A DNA stretch of 64,000 nucleotides, from positions 1 to 64,000 of the IMG/VR virus record IMGVR_UViG_3300045789_000711; one strand, written 5' to 3'. Below, one piece after another: positions 26,701 through 35,426 of the stretch. Both the position numbers and the translations under genes were made by a program. Source of the stretch: a virus. The notes beneath the pieces were generated by a model. The model saw nothing but the letters and a program-made list of their open reading frames with translations. It did no database searches and was not told the origin of the DNA. Within the stretch, counting starts at the first letter, position 1, and each line of letters opens with the position of its first letter.

Positions 26701-27045
26701 TTAGTAAAGTTTTGTAAATCGTTTGATTAGCGCATCACAAGCTATAAGGGCCACCAGCATTCCTATGGTGTAAATGGTTATTTGATAGCTTTTGTCGGCA
26801 ACGTGCGCCGAGTAAGTCGTGGATAATGTTATCGTAAAGCAGGTTAGCATTAGCAATAACTCCAATCTTTTCACTTTTAGCACGGCTGCAAACTGCAGCA
26901 AAAATCCTACAATTAGAATGGCGAATGTCTCACACACGCCGTCAGGCATTTTTATCGTGAGAATGTTCATTGTTGCAATTCCAATCAAGGTGCCAGCTAT
27001 CATGCTGCTGATAAGCGCTGATGCTATTGGCTTGGCTTTGTTCAT
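26701..27045 (-). CDS. Four-helix membrane protein, unknown
   Basis: A 114-aa hydrophobic protein with four likely membrane helices (about 8-28, 36-55, 60-80, 87-105). Its ATG overlaps the upstream stop (ATGA), so it is translated with the gene before it. No family recognised; superinfection exclusion or envelope change are possible phage roles for such proteins, but there is no direct evidence here. Confidence 0.55.
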   Translation of the reverse strand: MNKAKPIASALISSMIAGTLIGIATMNILTIKMPDGVCETFAILIVGFLLQFAAVLKVKRLELLLMLTCFTITLSTTYSAHVADKSYQITIYTIGMLVALIACDALIKRFTKLY

Positions 27046-27284
27046 GAATAGACGATCTCATATTCTATCAAGGTTAAATACTCTGCGATCATGTGTGAGA
27101 TTGTTGCAATCTCAATCCTAAGTGTTGATGCATCGATTGTTGGGTTAAGGCCAATGATAAATGCTTGTAACATTTGGTTAAATGTCTGCTGGGGGTTCTC
27201 GTTTTTTTCTATAGCAATTTCAAAAAGGCTTTCAATATCGCACTCGCTAGCAGTGGTACAAAGCCCATTGTTGTGTTTTTCCAT
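27042..27284 (-). CDS. Small acidic helical protein, unknown
   Basis: An 80-aa acidic, mainly helical protein, first of a two-gene unit with the membrane protein (4-nt overlap). A dispersed operator box lies at 27377-27386, 93 nt upstream. No family recognised. Confidence 0.5.
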   Translation of the reverse strand: MEKHNNGLCTTASECDIESLFEIAIEKNENPQQTFNQMLQAFIIGLNPTIDASTLRIEIATISHMIAEYLTLIEYEIVYS

Positions 27285-27688
27285 TATCGTAATTGATCCG
27301 GTTAAGTTGATGATTCGCGCCTAAGCGCCCTCTAGCATTTGTTCCCCTAAAAAGGTGGTAATTGAAATTTGCGCTGACATCCTAACAGTATTTATTTTAA
27401 ATAAAAGCGCCAAAAAACCATCTACCAATAAATAATTATTCCTTGGTGAATATAGTTTTACCTCTTAATAGTCAGGTAAACCAACTCTATGCGCTTGTAA
27501 CCCGCTATTCGTCTGGACTAATACTAAATGATGTCTTTTTTTTGACGCGCCAATTAACTGATTAAGTATCGTTTTCGTTACTTTGTTAGGATAAATAAAT
27601 CTTGCTTACTTACCGTTTCGAGAGTATTTTTCCTTTTCCAGCATGAGGCTGGCACTTTTGGCAGAGTGAAATTAGGAGTAATCGGGTA
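27285..27688. promoter_or_regulatory. Divergent control region, no gene
   Basis: 404 bases, A+T-rich. Operator boxes at 27377-27386 (minus-side genes) and GTTAGGATAA at 27585-27594 (plus-side genes); a small hairpin CCAGC/GCTGG at 27638-27652; then CTTTTGGCAG (27655-27664) and TAATCGGGTA (27679-27688) right against the next ATG. No convincing coding frame was seen. Confidence 0.5.
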
Positions 27689-28312
27689 ATGAATGAGTTA
27701 GAAATGAGGGTATATCGTGATGGTGACGATATGCGTTATGTGTATGGTCAGTTAGTCGCAAAGGCTCGGCATAGAGAGGCTAGGATCGTGCAATTGGGTT
27801 GCAACGTGTCACTAAAGCCCAAAGAGTTAATATCGCTTAAATTTAGTCAGTTTGTTGTTAATTCCAGTGGAATGCGTTTTATTCGTGATGAATCGGCATT
27901 GCATCATATCGAAGTGGTTAATCGTGCCGCTTTGGAAGCCTACGACATTCGTCGTCGGACTCACCCCCGCAGTGAGTACCTATTTGAGAACGAGCGCATT
28001 TCATCGCGTGGTAACGTGCCAGTGAGCCGTCAGGTTGTCTCTTATGTATTCCGCTCAACTAATTGTAAGATTTTGTCAGGTGAAATGATGTCACTCGAAT
28101 TGCTTCGTAAAGTGTGGGCGCGTCGCTACCTTGTTAACGGTGGCAATATCCCTTTTCTACGGGAACGCTTCAATCAAGCGTCAAATGCGGCTACTGTTGA
28201 GTATTTAGGTCTGGTAGGGGTTGAGGGTGTCGATATGAAGCGCCACCAGCCAGAAGACGAACAACGTGTTTTATTATCAGTATCACCGCTTTACTTGAAC
28301 GAGGAATTTTAA
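27689..28312 (+). CDS. Degenerate tyrosine-recombinase-like protein
   Basis: A 207-aa protein collinear with the catalytic domain of tyrosine recombinases. The first box reads GCNVSLKPKELISLKF, with Lys43 where the catalytic Arg should be. The second box is SLELLRKVWARRYL, where Glu replaces the His of H-x-x-R but the Arg is kept. The usual LGH is FNQ, and a Tyr stands in TVEYLGL at about 171. Loss of Arg I and His makes strand exchange unlikely; it may have become a DNA-binding or regulatory protein, or an accessory factor of the intact recombinase at 42097. Confidence 0.55.
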   Translation: MNELEMRVYRDGDDMRYVYGQLVAKARHREARIVQLGCNVSLKPKELISLKFSQFVVNSSGMRFIRDESALHHIEVVNRAALEAYDIRRRTHPRSEYLFENERISSRGNVPVSRQVVSYVFRSTNCKILSGEMMSLELLRKVWARRYLVNGGNIPFLRERFNQASNAATVEYLGLVGVEGVDMKRHQPEDEQRVLLSVSPLYLNEEF

Positions 28313-28316
28313 CGTG

Positions 28317-28553
28317 ATGGATTATATTAAGTTAGACAGTGTGAGTGAGTATGAAATGGATTTTGTGCGTCGTCTTCGTTTCAGTAAGTGTCTTGATACA
28401 TTAGACCGCCAGTGTGAGCTATTAGAAGCCAGCCATAAGGGCCAGTTTAAAGCGCTTGCTGCTATTAACGTGGCTTGGTGTATTCGTGAGCAAGAGTTAT
28501 TGCGCGTTGGTGCGCCAGTCTTTAAAACAGGTAAAGTGAGGATGTCAGTATGA
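28317..28553 (+). CDS. Small protein, unknown
   Basis: A 78-aa helical protein with several Cys and Arg residues, ATG 28317 preferred over GTG 28314. Its stop overlaps the next ATG (ATGA). It belongs to the 27689-30972 chain of tightly packed small genes. No family recognised. Confidence 0.5.
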   Translation: MDYIKLDSVSEYEMDFVRRLRFSKCLDTLDRQCELLEASHKGQFKALAAINVAWCIREQELLRVGAPVFKTGKVRMSV

Positions 28554-29038
28554 TGAACGTACAAGAACGTATAGCGGCCCTTATGGAAGAGTTTAAAGTC
28601 GAAATTGATAAGCATGGTTTTACTGCCGTTGCTACTCAGGGGTTTGCTTATACCGTTGGTATGGCCAAGTACGGTTTACCTGAAATCATTGTTTCATCGC
28701 CTAACCCTAAAATGTCTCATACTTTAATCGCCATAGTTGCTAAGGTATTTATCTATGAGGGTAAATGCACTGAGGGGTTGATCGTTGATGCTGTGCCGCT
28801 AAGGGGGGATAAGTTCTTATCGCTTAATGTGGAACCTACCCAAAGTGATGGCGTGGTCATTGATCAGTATATCGTTCAGGCGGGTAACTTTTATCGTTCA
28901 TATCCCGAGTATCAAGTTAAACCTATGTCTGTCTGTCAGGTAGTGTGGCCTGATTCAAAAGGCTTGTTCCCGCGTGATGCTGGTTACGACTTTGATAAAT
29001 GCCCTCAGTACATCTTTAAGGATGTAGACCATGACTAA
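28550..29038 (+). CDS. DUF4262-like protein
   Basis: A 162-aa protein. The pattern HGFTAVAT..GFAYTVGMAKYGLPEIIV at about 21-48 matches the start of DUF4262 domains, whose members have a conserved YT-G-(L/M)...PE block. Members occur in phages, plasmids and many bacteria; the biochemical role is unknown. Translation is coupled to both neighbours (4-nt and 8-nt overlaps). Confidence 0.6.
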   Translation: MMNVQERIAALMEEFKVEIDKHGFTAVATQGFAYTVGMAKYGLPEIIVSSPNPKMSHTLIAIVAKVFIYEGKCTEGLIVDAVPLRGDKFLSLNVEPTQSDGVVIDQYIVQAGNFYRSYPEYQVKPMSVCQVVWPDSKGLFPRDAGYDFDKCPQYIFKDVDHD

Positions 29039-29411
29039 GGAAATTACTCATTACTTTGGCACACTACGGGATATGCCAGTGGCAACGCGGTTTTATGGTG
29101 TTAAGACAATCCGCAATCATGTATTGCATTATCTTTGTGAGCTGGTGGACGTGACCGAAAAAGGCTATGTGGTTGCATTGGTGATCAAAGAGGTGTCCCG
29201 CTCGGTGACTGGGCGAGTCAGGCCAAGCATGCTGCTGGTTAATGATGGCGTGTTACACCTTAGAGCGTCCAAGTGCTATCTCTATGCTGCACAAGTGGAT
29301 CTCCGCGCTACCGTTCAGGCGAGGCCGTCGGCCCATTGGTTTGAAAGTTTGGATAAGCCAGCGATATACAAAACGATGTTAGAGCCGCAACCGTTGTTAC
29401 GCGCTGGATAG
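29031..29411 (+). CDS. Unknown 126-aa protein
   Basis: A basic, strand-rich protein with no Cys motif, signal or membrane segment. It overlaps the DUF4262 gene by 8 nt. A short hairpin (AGCGCC/GGCGCT near 29429-29444) with a few T residues follows and may end the transcript. No family recognised. Confidence 0.5.
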   Translation: MTKEITHYFGTLRDMPVATRFYGVKTIRNHVLHYLCELVDVTEKGYVVALVIKEVSRSVTGRVRPSMLLVNDGVLHLRASKCYLYAAQVDLRATVQARPSAHWFESLDKPAIYKTMLEPQPLLRAG

Positions 29412-29459
29412 TTAACCCTTTTGTTTTAGCGCCTACGGGCGCTTTATTGGACGAATACC

Positions 29460-29927
29460 GTGAAAGAATTAATAACAGATAACCCAAGCTGCTCAATAGC
29501 CGATTACTTGGCTATGGGCGATATAGCCGTTAATTGCATGGCAGAAGAGACAAAGCATTCAGGGCTGGTGGCCAGTGATATAGAGCGCGTTTTTTATGAT
29601 GAAGACACGGGCCTTATTATCCATGTGTGTGAGTATTACCTTGATAAGCACAAGCCACACGCTCAAACGAGATTTGATGGCGTCATTACTAATCCCGTTC
29701 AGCGTTATTACTTTAATCTGACTGAGTATGAGTGCAGGCCTCAAGAAGAGATCAATGATTGGTTTGGCATTCACTACGTTGCGGTGAACTTTGGGACTAA
29801 ATGCTATGAGGTGTTGTGCTTAGATGGCCGCAATCATGATCGTGCTTCTGTCATTGCCAGCTACCCGAGTGCGTTTGATGCTATTGGTTATGCGGAAAAT
29901 ATAGATGGTGACGGCTATGTCTCTTGA
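29460..29927 (+). CDS. Unknown 155-aa acidic protein
   Basis: Starts at GTG 29460 and overlaps the following gene by 11 nt. The protein is acidic with several Tyr and Cys residues spread along it, not arranged as a zinc site. No recognised family. Confidence 0.5.
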   Translation: MKELITDNPSCSIADYLAMGDIAVNCMAEETKHSGLVASDIERVFYDEDTGLIIHVCEYYLDKHKPHAQTRFDGVITNPVQRYYFNLTEYECRPQEEINDWFGIHYVAVNFGTKCYEVLCLDGRNHDRASVIASYPSAFDAIGYAENIDGDGYVS

Positions 29928-30357
29928 TATGCCAGCAATTAAGCACGAGCTTTCAATAAACGCTAATCTCGACTTAGAGGCCACCATTAACGGTGAGGGT
30001 GATACTCGCTATAAGGTGCTTGCTGTTGATTTCTATTGGAACACGATCAAGATAGAGCGCAATGGCCATGAGTTGTTTCCTGTGGATATGGTGACGATTA
30101 TTGAAAAGCCCAAGCCCGAGGGGTTCTTTCGTGGTTGGTTGTGCAATGTTAGAAATTGCGGGGCTGATTATGGTTGCGTTCATGTGTGGACGGGCCTCTA
30201 TTGCCCTCATTGCCACTATGAAATGATTCGAGTCACAACGAGCGAGTATGCATTTTGCAGTAACCCAATGCCGGATAATTGCGATTACTCCGGCAAGGTG
30301 TCAGATAAGCTGTTTTTGTTTTCGCTTATCAAAATGAATGATGTTAATCAGCGATAA
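29917..30357 (+). CDS. Zinc-ribbon protein, unknown
   Basis: A 146-aa protein from ATG 29917, which has GGTGA before it; ATG 29905 would add four residues. After a strand-rich N-terminal half it carries CNVRNC (about 76-81), CPHC (about 97-100) and a further Cys pair in the last 35 residues, so one or two zinc sites are likely. Function unknown. Confidence 0.55.
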   Translation: MSLDMPAIKHELSINANLDLEATINGEGDTRYKVLAVDFYWNTIKIERNGHELFPVDMVTIIEKPKPEGFFRGWLCNVRNCGADYGCVHVWTGLYCPHCHYEMIRVTTSEYAFCSNPMPDNCDYSGKVSDKLFLFSLIKMNDVNQR

Positions 30358-30366
30358 GGAAATAAC

Positions 30367-30627
30367 ATGAAGCTATTAAAGCTATCGGTAGAGTTAAATA
30401 GCGGTACGTTTAGCACGTCAGTATTAGAAACGTTCGGGATAATCCCAATGGACGAAATGATTAATGCCGACGATCATGTATCTGGTGTATTGCCAACGCT
30501 GGACTATGGCGATGAGGATTACATGGAGTGCGAGGGTTATTCGGAAATTACTTTTAAAATCGAATGGGTTGAGGGTTCGGGCTATAACTGGACGATGATT
30601 GATTCATTTTATCACGCATTAATGTAA
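30367..30627 (+). CDS. Small acidic protein, unknown
   Basis: An 86-aa acidic, strand-rich protein beginning after AAGGAAATAAC, a good ribosome site. No family recognised. Confidence 0.5.
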   Translation: MKLLKLSVELNSGTFSTSVLETFGIIPMDEMINADDHVSGVLPTLDYGDEDYMECEGYSEITFKIEWVEGSGYNWTMIDSFYHALM

Positions 30628-30636
30628 GGCTGTTGA

Positions 30637-30972
30637 GTGACAACTAAAACGCTTAAGGCCGCACCGGAACCCAAGTACAAAAAGCTCTATTCTGAGGCCA
30701 AGCGAACCATTGCCAGTCTTGAGCTTGAGATTGAGGTGTTAAAGGATAAGGTTTATCACATAAGCAATATGGTATTAAGCGGTACCGTTGGCGATGTGGC
30801 CATTCAAAGCGGTCAGCTTGAAATCTCTGTTCCCAAGCATGTGGCCCAGTGGATGATTGAATATCAGTTACCATGGCAAGTGTTCAGGTGTGAAGAGCAT
30901 GGCCTGTGGATAGATGAGCTGGATAGCAGCTTTCCCTATCACATGGAATGTAGCAAATGCCCCAAGTGTTAA
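30637..30972 (+). CDS. Small protein with coiled coil and C-terminal zinc site
   Basis: A 111-aa protein from GTG 30637. A short coiled coil (about 15-45) is followed by a strand segment and, in the last 30 residues, CEEHG and CSKCPKC, which can bind zinc. It is the last plus-strand gene before a convergent terminator. Confidence 0.55.
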   Translation: MTTKTLKAAPEPKYKKLYSEAKRTIASLELEIEVLKDKVYHISNMVLSGTVGDVAIQSGQLEISVPKHVAQWMIEYQLPWQVFRCEEHGLWIDELDSSFPYHMECSKCPKC

Positions 30973-30982
30973 ACCCATCATA

Positions 30983-31014
30983 AAAAAGGGCGTTCCAATC
31001 GGAGCGCCCTTTTT
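30983..31014. terminator. Bidirectional terminator
   Basis: AAAAAGGGCG / CGCCCTTTTT stem, extended by TTCC/GGAG with wobble pairing, loop AATC; between convergent genes. Confidence 0.85.
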
Positions 31015-31023
31015 GTATCTGCC

Positions 31024-31332
31024 TTATTCGGCTTGTTCGTCCTGTTCGGCTCGCTTGGCGGTGATCTCGATACCCATTGCGCGGCCTTGCTCGGTCATCC
31101 GGTAAGAAAGCTTAAGCGATTTCATATCTCGTGAGCGCGCGATTAAGCCATGTTCTGCCAGTTTGTGCATAGATGCCCTAAACGATGAAGCAAACACGCT
31201 AGGGCTTCTAGCTTTGTTGATAAGGGCCAGTAATGCCACTGAGTCTATCGGCTTGGTAATGTCTCGGGCTTCAAGGGCCGTTAACAGGTAAAGCGTGTCA
31301 CTCTGCAGTGCTGATAATCTCATGTTAATCAT
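31024..31332 (-). CDS. Winged-helix DNA-binding protein
   Basis: A 102-aa protein with a helix-turn-helix and wing: helix LSALQSDTLYLLTAL, second helix SVALLALINKARS, recognition helix FASSFRASMHKLAEHGLI and wing SLKLSYRMTEQG. Its start overlaps the end of the 999-aa gene by 8 nt, so the two are one operon. It may regulate that operon. Resembles MarR/PadR-like small regulators in outline only. Confidence 0.6.
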   Translation of the reverse strand: MINMRLSALQSDTLYLLTALEARDITKPIDSVALLALINKARSPSVFASSFRASMHKLAEHGLIARSRDMKSLKLSYRMTEQGRAMGIEITAKRAEQDEQAE

Positions 31333-34324
31333 TGTTACCTGCCTTGATAGGTAGTGGCACGTTAAGCTCTGTATTGAGCAGCTTAATAAACGCTTTCTTG
31401 GTTTTTAATGTATCACTTTCACGTCTAAACATGGGTTCTGTACTCAACGGTGAATGACTTAGCGCCCGTTTTTGGCTGTAGATAAGGTGGTTTATGCTTT
31501 GCTTGGTTAAGCTGTCTGAATGCTCACCAAGGTATTGAGTGGCATCACCACGAGGATCAATGTCTTTAAAGTCCTTTAAGAATCTATCCCATCCAAGCAA
31601 TTCAAGCATGCTGTCGTTGATGTCATGCTCATAGGTTTTCTGGCTTATCTTGCTTAGGTTTGCAAACAGGAATGAGATTGCCCTTGGTAGGTTTATGCCA
31701 AAGCCTGAATACGATAGGTTGTCTTTGTGATCTGCACTGACTAGGTAAGCCGTGACACTTATGCCATAACCTACTTTGCTATTGGTTTGCTTGGTGTACT
31801 CATCCATTTCTTCTAGAGCATGGATCATTTCATTGATCGTTGTCATGATGGCTTCGTCTTTGTCTTCGTCGTCATCCATGGCGGTAACATGGCTTATCTG
31901 GTTAAGCATAAAGATAAGCTGCTGCTTGTTCTTACTGGCCATATTCCTTAGTGTCCGGTACTCGTTGCCGTTCAGTCTCTTTTCGCTAAGGTTAAAGCGC
32001 GCTAGTTCATCATGCAGCGCTTGGCTTACTGGGTAGGTTTGCACTTCTGAGCCGACAATCTCAGTGTTAGCTATGCTGCCATCAATGCCTAGCTGGTGGC
32101 ATGCAAAGAAAGGGGTAATGCTGTTATACATCTTAACGCCATAGCCGTTAATTAGGCGGCTAGAAGCAGCAATGATAAACACTTGAGCGCCTACCTTGCT
32201 CGCATACAGTGGGACATCACCCATTTCAACGATTAGCGCTGTAGCACGTTCGGTAGACGTCTTGTTAAAAGCCATCACCTTGTTATGGTTGTTCACTATG
32301 CTGGTGGCTGCAGCTTTAGCCTTAATTGGGCTAGTGCCGTCGTAATCTCGGTACCAGTCCATGATCATCATGTGCAAGTCGTCATCACTCATCATTGGGT
32401 AGTGTTCAACCAATATCGCTTTAATGTCAGCGGTTTGTGCCTGAATGGCCTTTATTGCCTGCCTAGCCTTAACTAAGAAGATCATAAGGTCATTACCAAA
32501 CAGTCTAGAGCGGTGAAGCTTTGAGTTGATAGCAGACTCAACGAACGACGGCTTAAGCGTCATAAGGTTAATGGCGCTTCGACTTCTGCAGGGGAACGCG
32601 CGAAAGTTCTTAGTGGTTGGTTTGGGCCAGTTCTTTTTAAGCTCAATCATGAGGATCGGTTCACCACTAAACAAAGTGATCCGGCCTAGGTTCAATGAGT
32701 CCACGCCAACAATGTAGCCTTGGCCTGCGGGTCTGCTTATTTCGTTGTCCGGCATATCCCAGTCAGAGCGGTAGTTCTCATCGTAATCAACTTTGAATGC
32801 GCTCGGTATGCATGACTGAGTAAAGAAATCTTTAGGTGAGTAAATCGCTATGTCACCTTTACTGAATAGCGGAAGCTCTGCAGCCTCTATAATCTCGATA
32901 GCAGGGCTTTTCTTGCCATCCCCTAGTAGATTGTCCTCGATATCAACAAAGGTGCAATTTTGCTTGATATAGGCCTCTTCTAACAACGACTTGCCTTGTG
33001 CTTCACGGGGGAAGTCACCAAACACAATCGCGCCGCCTGATAGTTGCCTATCTTTGACGCCTTGGAGTATGGCCACCAGCTTATGATAAGTGTCGCTCAT
33101 GGTCTTAAATTCGCGTTGCTTGTCTACTAGCTTGGTCGATCGTGAATAGACGTTATCAAAGAAATCATTCATTTCACTTTGAATAGGGAACAAACGGGCG
33201 TTATGTTCGACGGGTGAGTAAATGGCACTGATACGTTGGCCATCACGAACCATTAAGAAAGCGGCCTTGTTCATGCTGTTGCGTGTGGCCCATTGTGCAG
33301 CCGACATATCAGCGTAGTGCTTTTCTCTGCGAGTAGGTCTTATTGTGATAATGGCGCGTTCACTTGGAAATATGCGCTCTATCAATGATGGTGTTGCCTT
33401 AAGGTACTCAATGAAGAAATCAGCGTTAGAATAATCAAAGTCTTGGCTGTCTGTGTAAACCTCATTCACGGCTATCTCTTCATCCATGTAGACCATAGAT
33501 GAATACAAGCTAATCGGTTCGTTGCTGGTGGACACGTCGCCATCAATCAATGTCACTATCTCAACGTCTTCACCTAAGTAGTGCTTCATGATGTCGATTT
33601 TAATCATCACATTGCCTACTTTGCGTAGCATATCGTTAGACTTGCCCGTCATGGCCTTAGCGGTTTCCATCATAAGGCTGGTGGCCTTTTCAAGCGTGTT
33701 AGCCAGTTCTTTAGATTTAGATGCAGCCAGTTTGTTGGCCATGCGCCCTAACGTGGCTTGGTTCTCAAATCGTTTCTTGTGGTCTTGAACCACGCCCATG
33801 GTGCCTGCTTCCGGTATCAGCTCTTTGCTGCGTGAGCTGATTTGGTCGGGTGACGGTAGCCCAATAGCGCTATGTAGGTTTGCTTTCTCATCGGTCACAC
33901 TGCTGTCTTTGCTTTGTTCAAGCAATCTAAGCAGGGCGTTTGGATCGGTTAGTGCTAACTGGATGTCGGCTTGTATTGCTTCTGCGTCATGCTGCAGTGC
34001 GAGTAATTGCTGCTTTCTAATGGCCTCGGCTTCGCTCTTAGGTACTGGGGTGAAGTCACGGGTGAAACGTTCAAAGTCCAGTCTGATGCTTGAGCCTTGT
34101 GATATACGCTTGTTGGCATAGATCTCAACGGTCTGAATATCATTTGTAATTAGGTTTTCTAAAAGGTCAGTAATGATGTAGATTTCATTGCTAACTAATA
34201 GCGTTGTTCTTTCCTCGCTATCTTCGTTTACAGGGGTGTAGCGCCAATACTCACCGAACTCAAGCGATAGCAGGCGGTCTACGCGCTCACACTCGCTTTT
34301 AACGTCTTTACTGATGTTGCTCAT
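31325..34324 (-). CDS. Large orphan protein of 999 aa
   Basis: No family was recognised. Residues about 105-130 and 190-245 are helical and Ala/Lys/Glu-rich, 330-560 is a mixed alpha/beta region with many strands, and 760-1000 is helical with an acidic cluster (DDDEDKDE at about 840). There is no Walker motif, nuclease motif, signal or membrane segment. It has its own promoter region with a 33-bp-spaced direct repeat and is followed in the operon by a winged-helix gene. Size suggests an injected or structural protein, or a defence or takeover factor; none is proven. Confidence 0.65.
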   Translation of the reverse strand: MSNISKDVKSECERVDRLLSLEFGEYWRYTPVNEDSEERTTLLVSNEIYIITDLLENLITNDIQTVEIYANKRISQGSSIRLDFERFTRDFTPVPKSEAEAIRKQQLLALQHDAEAIQADIQLALTDPNALLRLLEQSKDSSVTDEKANLHSAIGLPSPDQISSRSKELIPEAGTMGVVQDHKKRFENQATLGRMANKLAASKSKELANTLEKATSLMMETAKAMTGKSNDMLRKVGNVMIKIDIMKHYLGEDVEIVTLIDGDVSTSNEPISLYSSMVYMDEEIAVNEVYTDSQDFDYSNADFFIEYLKATPSLIERIFPSERAIITIRPTRREKHYADMSAAQWATRNSMNKAAFLMVRDGQRISAIYSPVEHNARLFPIQSEMNDFFDNVYSRSTKLVDKQREFKTMSDTYHKLVAILQGVKDRQLSGGAIVFGDFPREAQGKSLLEEAYIKQNCTFVDIEDNLLGDGKKSPAIEIIEAAELPLFSKGDIAIYSPKDFFTQSCIPSAFKVDYDENYRSDWDMPDNEISRPAGQGYIVGVDSLNLGRITLFSGEPILMIELKKNWPKPTTKNFRAFPCRSRSAINLMTLKPSFVESAINSKLHRSRLFGNDLMIFLVKARQAIKAIQAQTADIKAILVEHYPMMSDDDLHMMIMDWYRDYDGTSPIKAKAAATSIVNNHNKVMAFNKTSTERATALIVEMGDVPLYASKVGAQVFIIAASSRLINGYGVKMYNSITPFFACHQLGIDGSIANTEIVGSEVQTYPVSQALHDELARFNLSEKRLNGNEYRTLRNMASKNKQQLIFMLNQISHVTAMDDDEDKDEAIMTTINEMIHALEEMDEYTKQTNSKVGYGISVTAYLVSADHKDNLSYSGFGINLPRAISFLFANLSKISQKTYEHDINDSMLELLGWDRFLKDFKDIDPRGDATQYLGEHSDSLTKQSINHLIYSQKRALSHSPLSTEPMFRRESDTLKTKKAFIKLLNTELNVPLPIKAGNND

Positions 34325-34359
34325 TGATTACCTACCCGATTAAATGACTGCTGTTAATG

Positions 34360-34403
34360 TTGCCACGCAATGATAACGAATATCTGTAATTATTGCCACG
34401 CAA
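34360..34403. promoter_or_regulatory. Paired direct repeat upstream of the 999-aa gene
   Basis: TTGCCACGCAA occurs at 34360-34370 and 34393-34403, 33 bp (about three helical turns) apart, each followed by a similar A+T-rich end. A TAATCGGGTA-like sequence lies nearer the start on the minus strand (about 34332-34341). Likely operator. Confidence 0.5.
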
Positions 34404-34415
34404 GAATAAGGATGC

Positions 34416-34439
34416 AAAAAAGCCGCACGATGGCGGCTT
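34416..34439 (-). terminator. Minus-strand terminator
   Basis: Stem AAGCCGC/GCGGCTT followed by six T residues on the minus strand; ends the operon 36458-34459. Confidence 0.75.
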
Positions 34440-34458
34440 GATTTAGTGGCTAATTGGG

Positions 34459-34818
34459 CTACTGCGCGGCTTCGTAGTCGTCTAACATTTCATAGAAGTC
34501 TTGGTATAAGTCCATTTTGTCGCAGTTATCAAATAGCGTCTTAACATCTACCTTGTTCTGGGCCACCAGCAAGCGCGCATTGATGTTATCCGGCCCTACC
34601 ATACCCATGTAACCCGCACACGCAAACGGCTGGCCCTCTTTGCTCTTATGACACGCCATTATCGTAAAGTAGCCGTTCTGGTCGCTGCCTCTTGGCGGTA
34701 CCGTGTTGGCTAGGTTGCGCATTAGCTCAATGCTAAAGTTGGGTATGTCTTCGCCTGTGGTCGGGTTTGCTTTGATCCACGGGCATGACGCGCAAGGCTT
34801 GGTATCACACATTTTCAT
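34459..34818 (-). CDS. DUF6283-like small Cys-rich protein
   Basis: A 119-aa protein beginning MKMCDTKPCASCPWIK: the C-x2-C-P-W block near the N terminus, then IPNFS, MACHKS and CAGYMG with further Cys/His are the pattern of DUF6283 proteins found in phages and actinobacteria. The Cys and His residues probably hold zinc or an iron-sulfur centre. Last gene of the minus-strand operon. Role unknown. Confidence 0.6.
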   Translation of the reverse strand: MKMCDTKPCASCPWIKANPTTGEDIPNFSIELMRNLANTVPPRGSDQNGYFTIMACHKSKEGQPFACAGYMGMVGPDNINARLLVAQNKVDVKTLFDNCDKMDLYQDFYEMLDDYEAAQ

Positions 34819-34829
34819 GATGGCTATTC

Positions 34830-35219
34830 CTAAAACTTAATTTGTTCAACGTCGCACTGGTAAAGGTTGGCAAAGCTTAATAGCGCCTTGGCTCGCTTTG
34901 CGCCGTTCTTTTCAAAGATGGCTACTGATGATTGCTTGATGTCCAGCGCCTTGGCTGCTGCAGCCTGTGTCATGCCTCGGTGAATGCGCCAAGCGGCCAG
35001 TGGTGTAACGCCTTGCGCGCGAATGATGTCTATCACTTCTTGCGGCTGCTCAATGACTGGCGTGTTATCCGGCAAGCGGTCTATCTCAGCCATGGCACCG
35101 CGTAATTTATTCGCTAAGTGAGCAATCCCCAGTGACGTACAGTAGGCGTTAAAGGCCTCTACTTTGCTTATTTTGCCACTGGCTAGGTCGCCAGTGATGT
35201 GCGTGGGTAAGTGCTGCAT
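34830..35219 (-). CDS. XRE-type helix-turn-helix regulator
   Basis: A 129-aa protein. The C-terminal part (about 70-125) is an XRE domain: PLAAWRIHRGMTQAAAAKAL, then DIKQSSVAIFEKNG as recognition helix. The N-terminal 65 residues are helical. An N-terminal extension before an XRE domain resembles antitoxin-type regulators of the HigA/MqsA kind, but no toxin partner adjoins it. It may control the operon in which it lies. Confidence 0.7.
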   Translation of the reverse strand: MQHLPTHITGDLASGKISKVEAFNAYCTSLGIAHLANKLRGAMAEIDRLPDNTPVIEQPQEVIDIIRAQGVTPLAAWRIHRGMTQAAAAKALDIKQSSVAIFEKNGAKRAKALLSFANLYQCDVEQIKF

Positions 35220-35229
35220 GAATAAACCT

Positions 35230-35418
35230 CTATGGTTCTGGGTAGTATTGATTATTGTAATAAGCGCCGTCCGGTACGTCGTAATGCGGCACTATCTCAC
35301 ACGGGCAGTCCCAGACATTCACAAAGTCAGCCTTTGCCGCCTCGGCGGCTTCTAGCGTGGCGAATGGCTTTGAATAGGTACTACAACCGCTTACCGTGAT
35401 TTGAAGCTTGTGTTTCAT
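35230..35418 (-). CDS. Small protein, unknown
   Basis: A 62-aa protein with a strand-helix-strand outline and aromatic-rich end (AYYNNQYYPEP). It lies between the DGQHR gene and the XRE gene in the same tight operon (gaps of 8-10 nt). No family recognised. Confidence 0.5.
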   Translation of the reverse strand: MKHKLQITVSGCSTYSKPFATLEAAEAAKADFVNVWDCPCEIVPHYDVPDGAYYNNQYYPEP

Positions 35419-35426
35419 AGTGGCCC

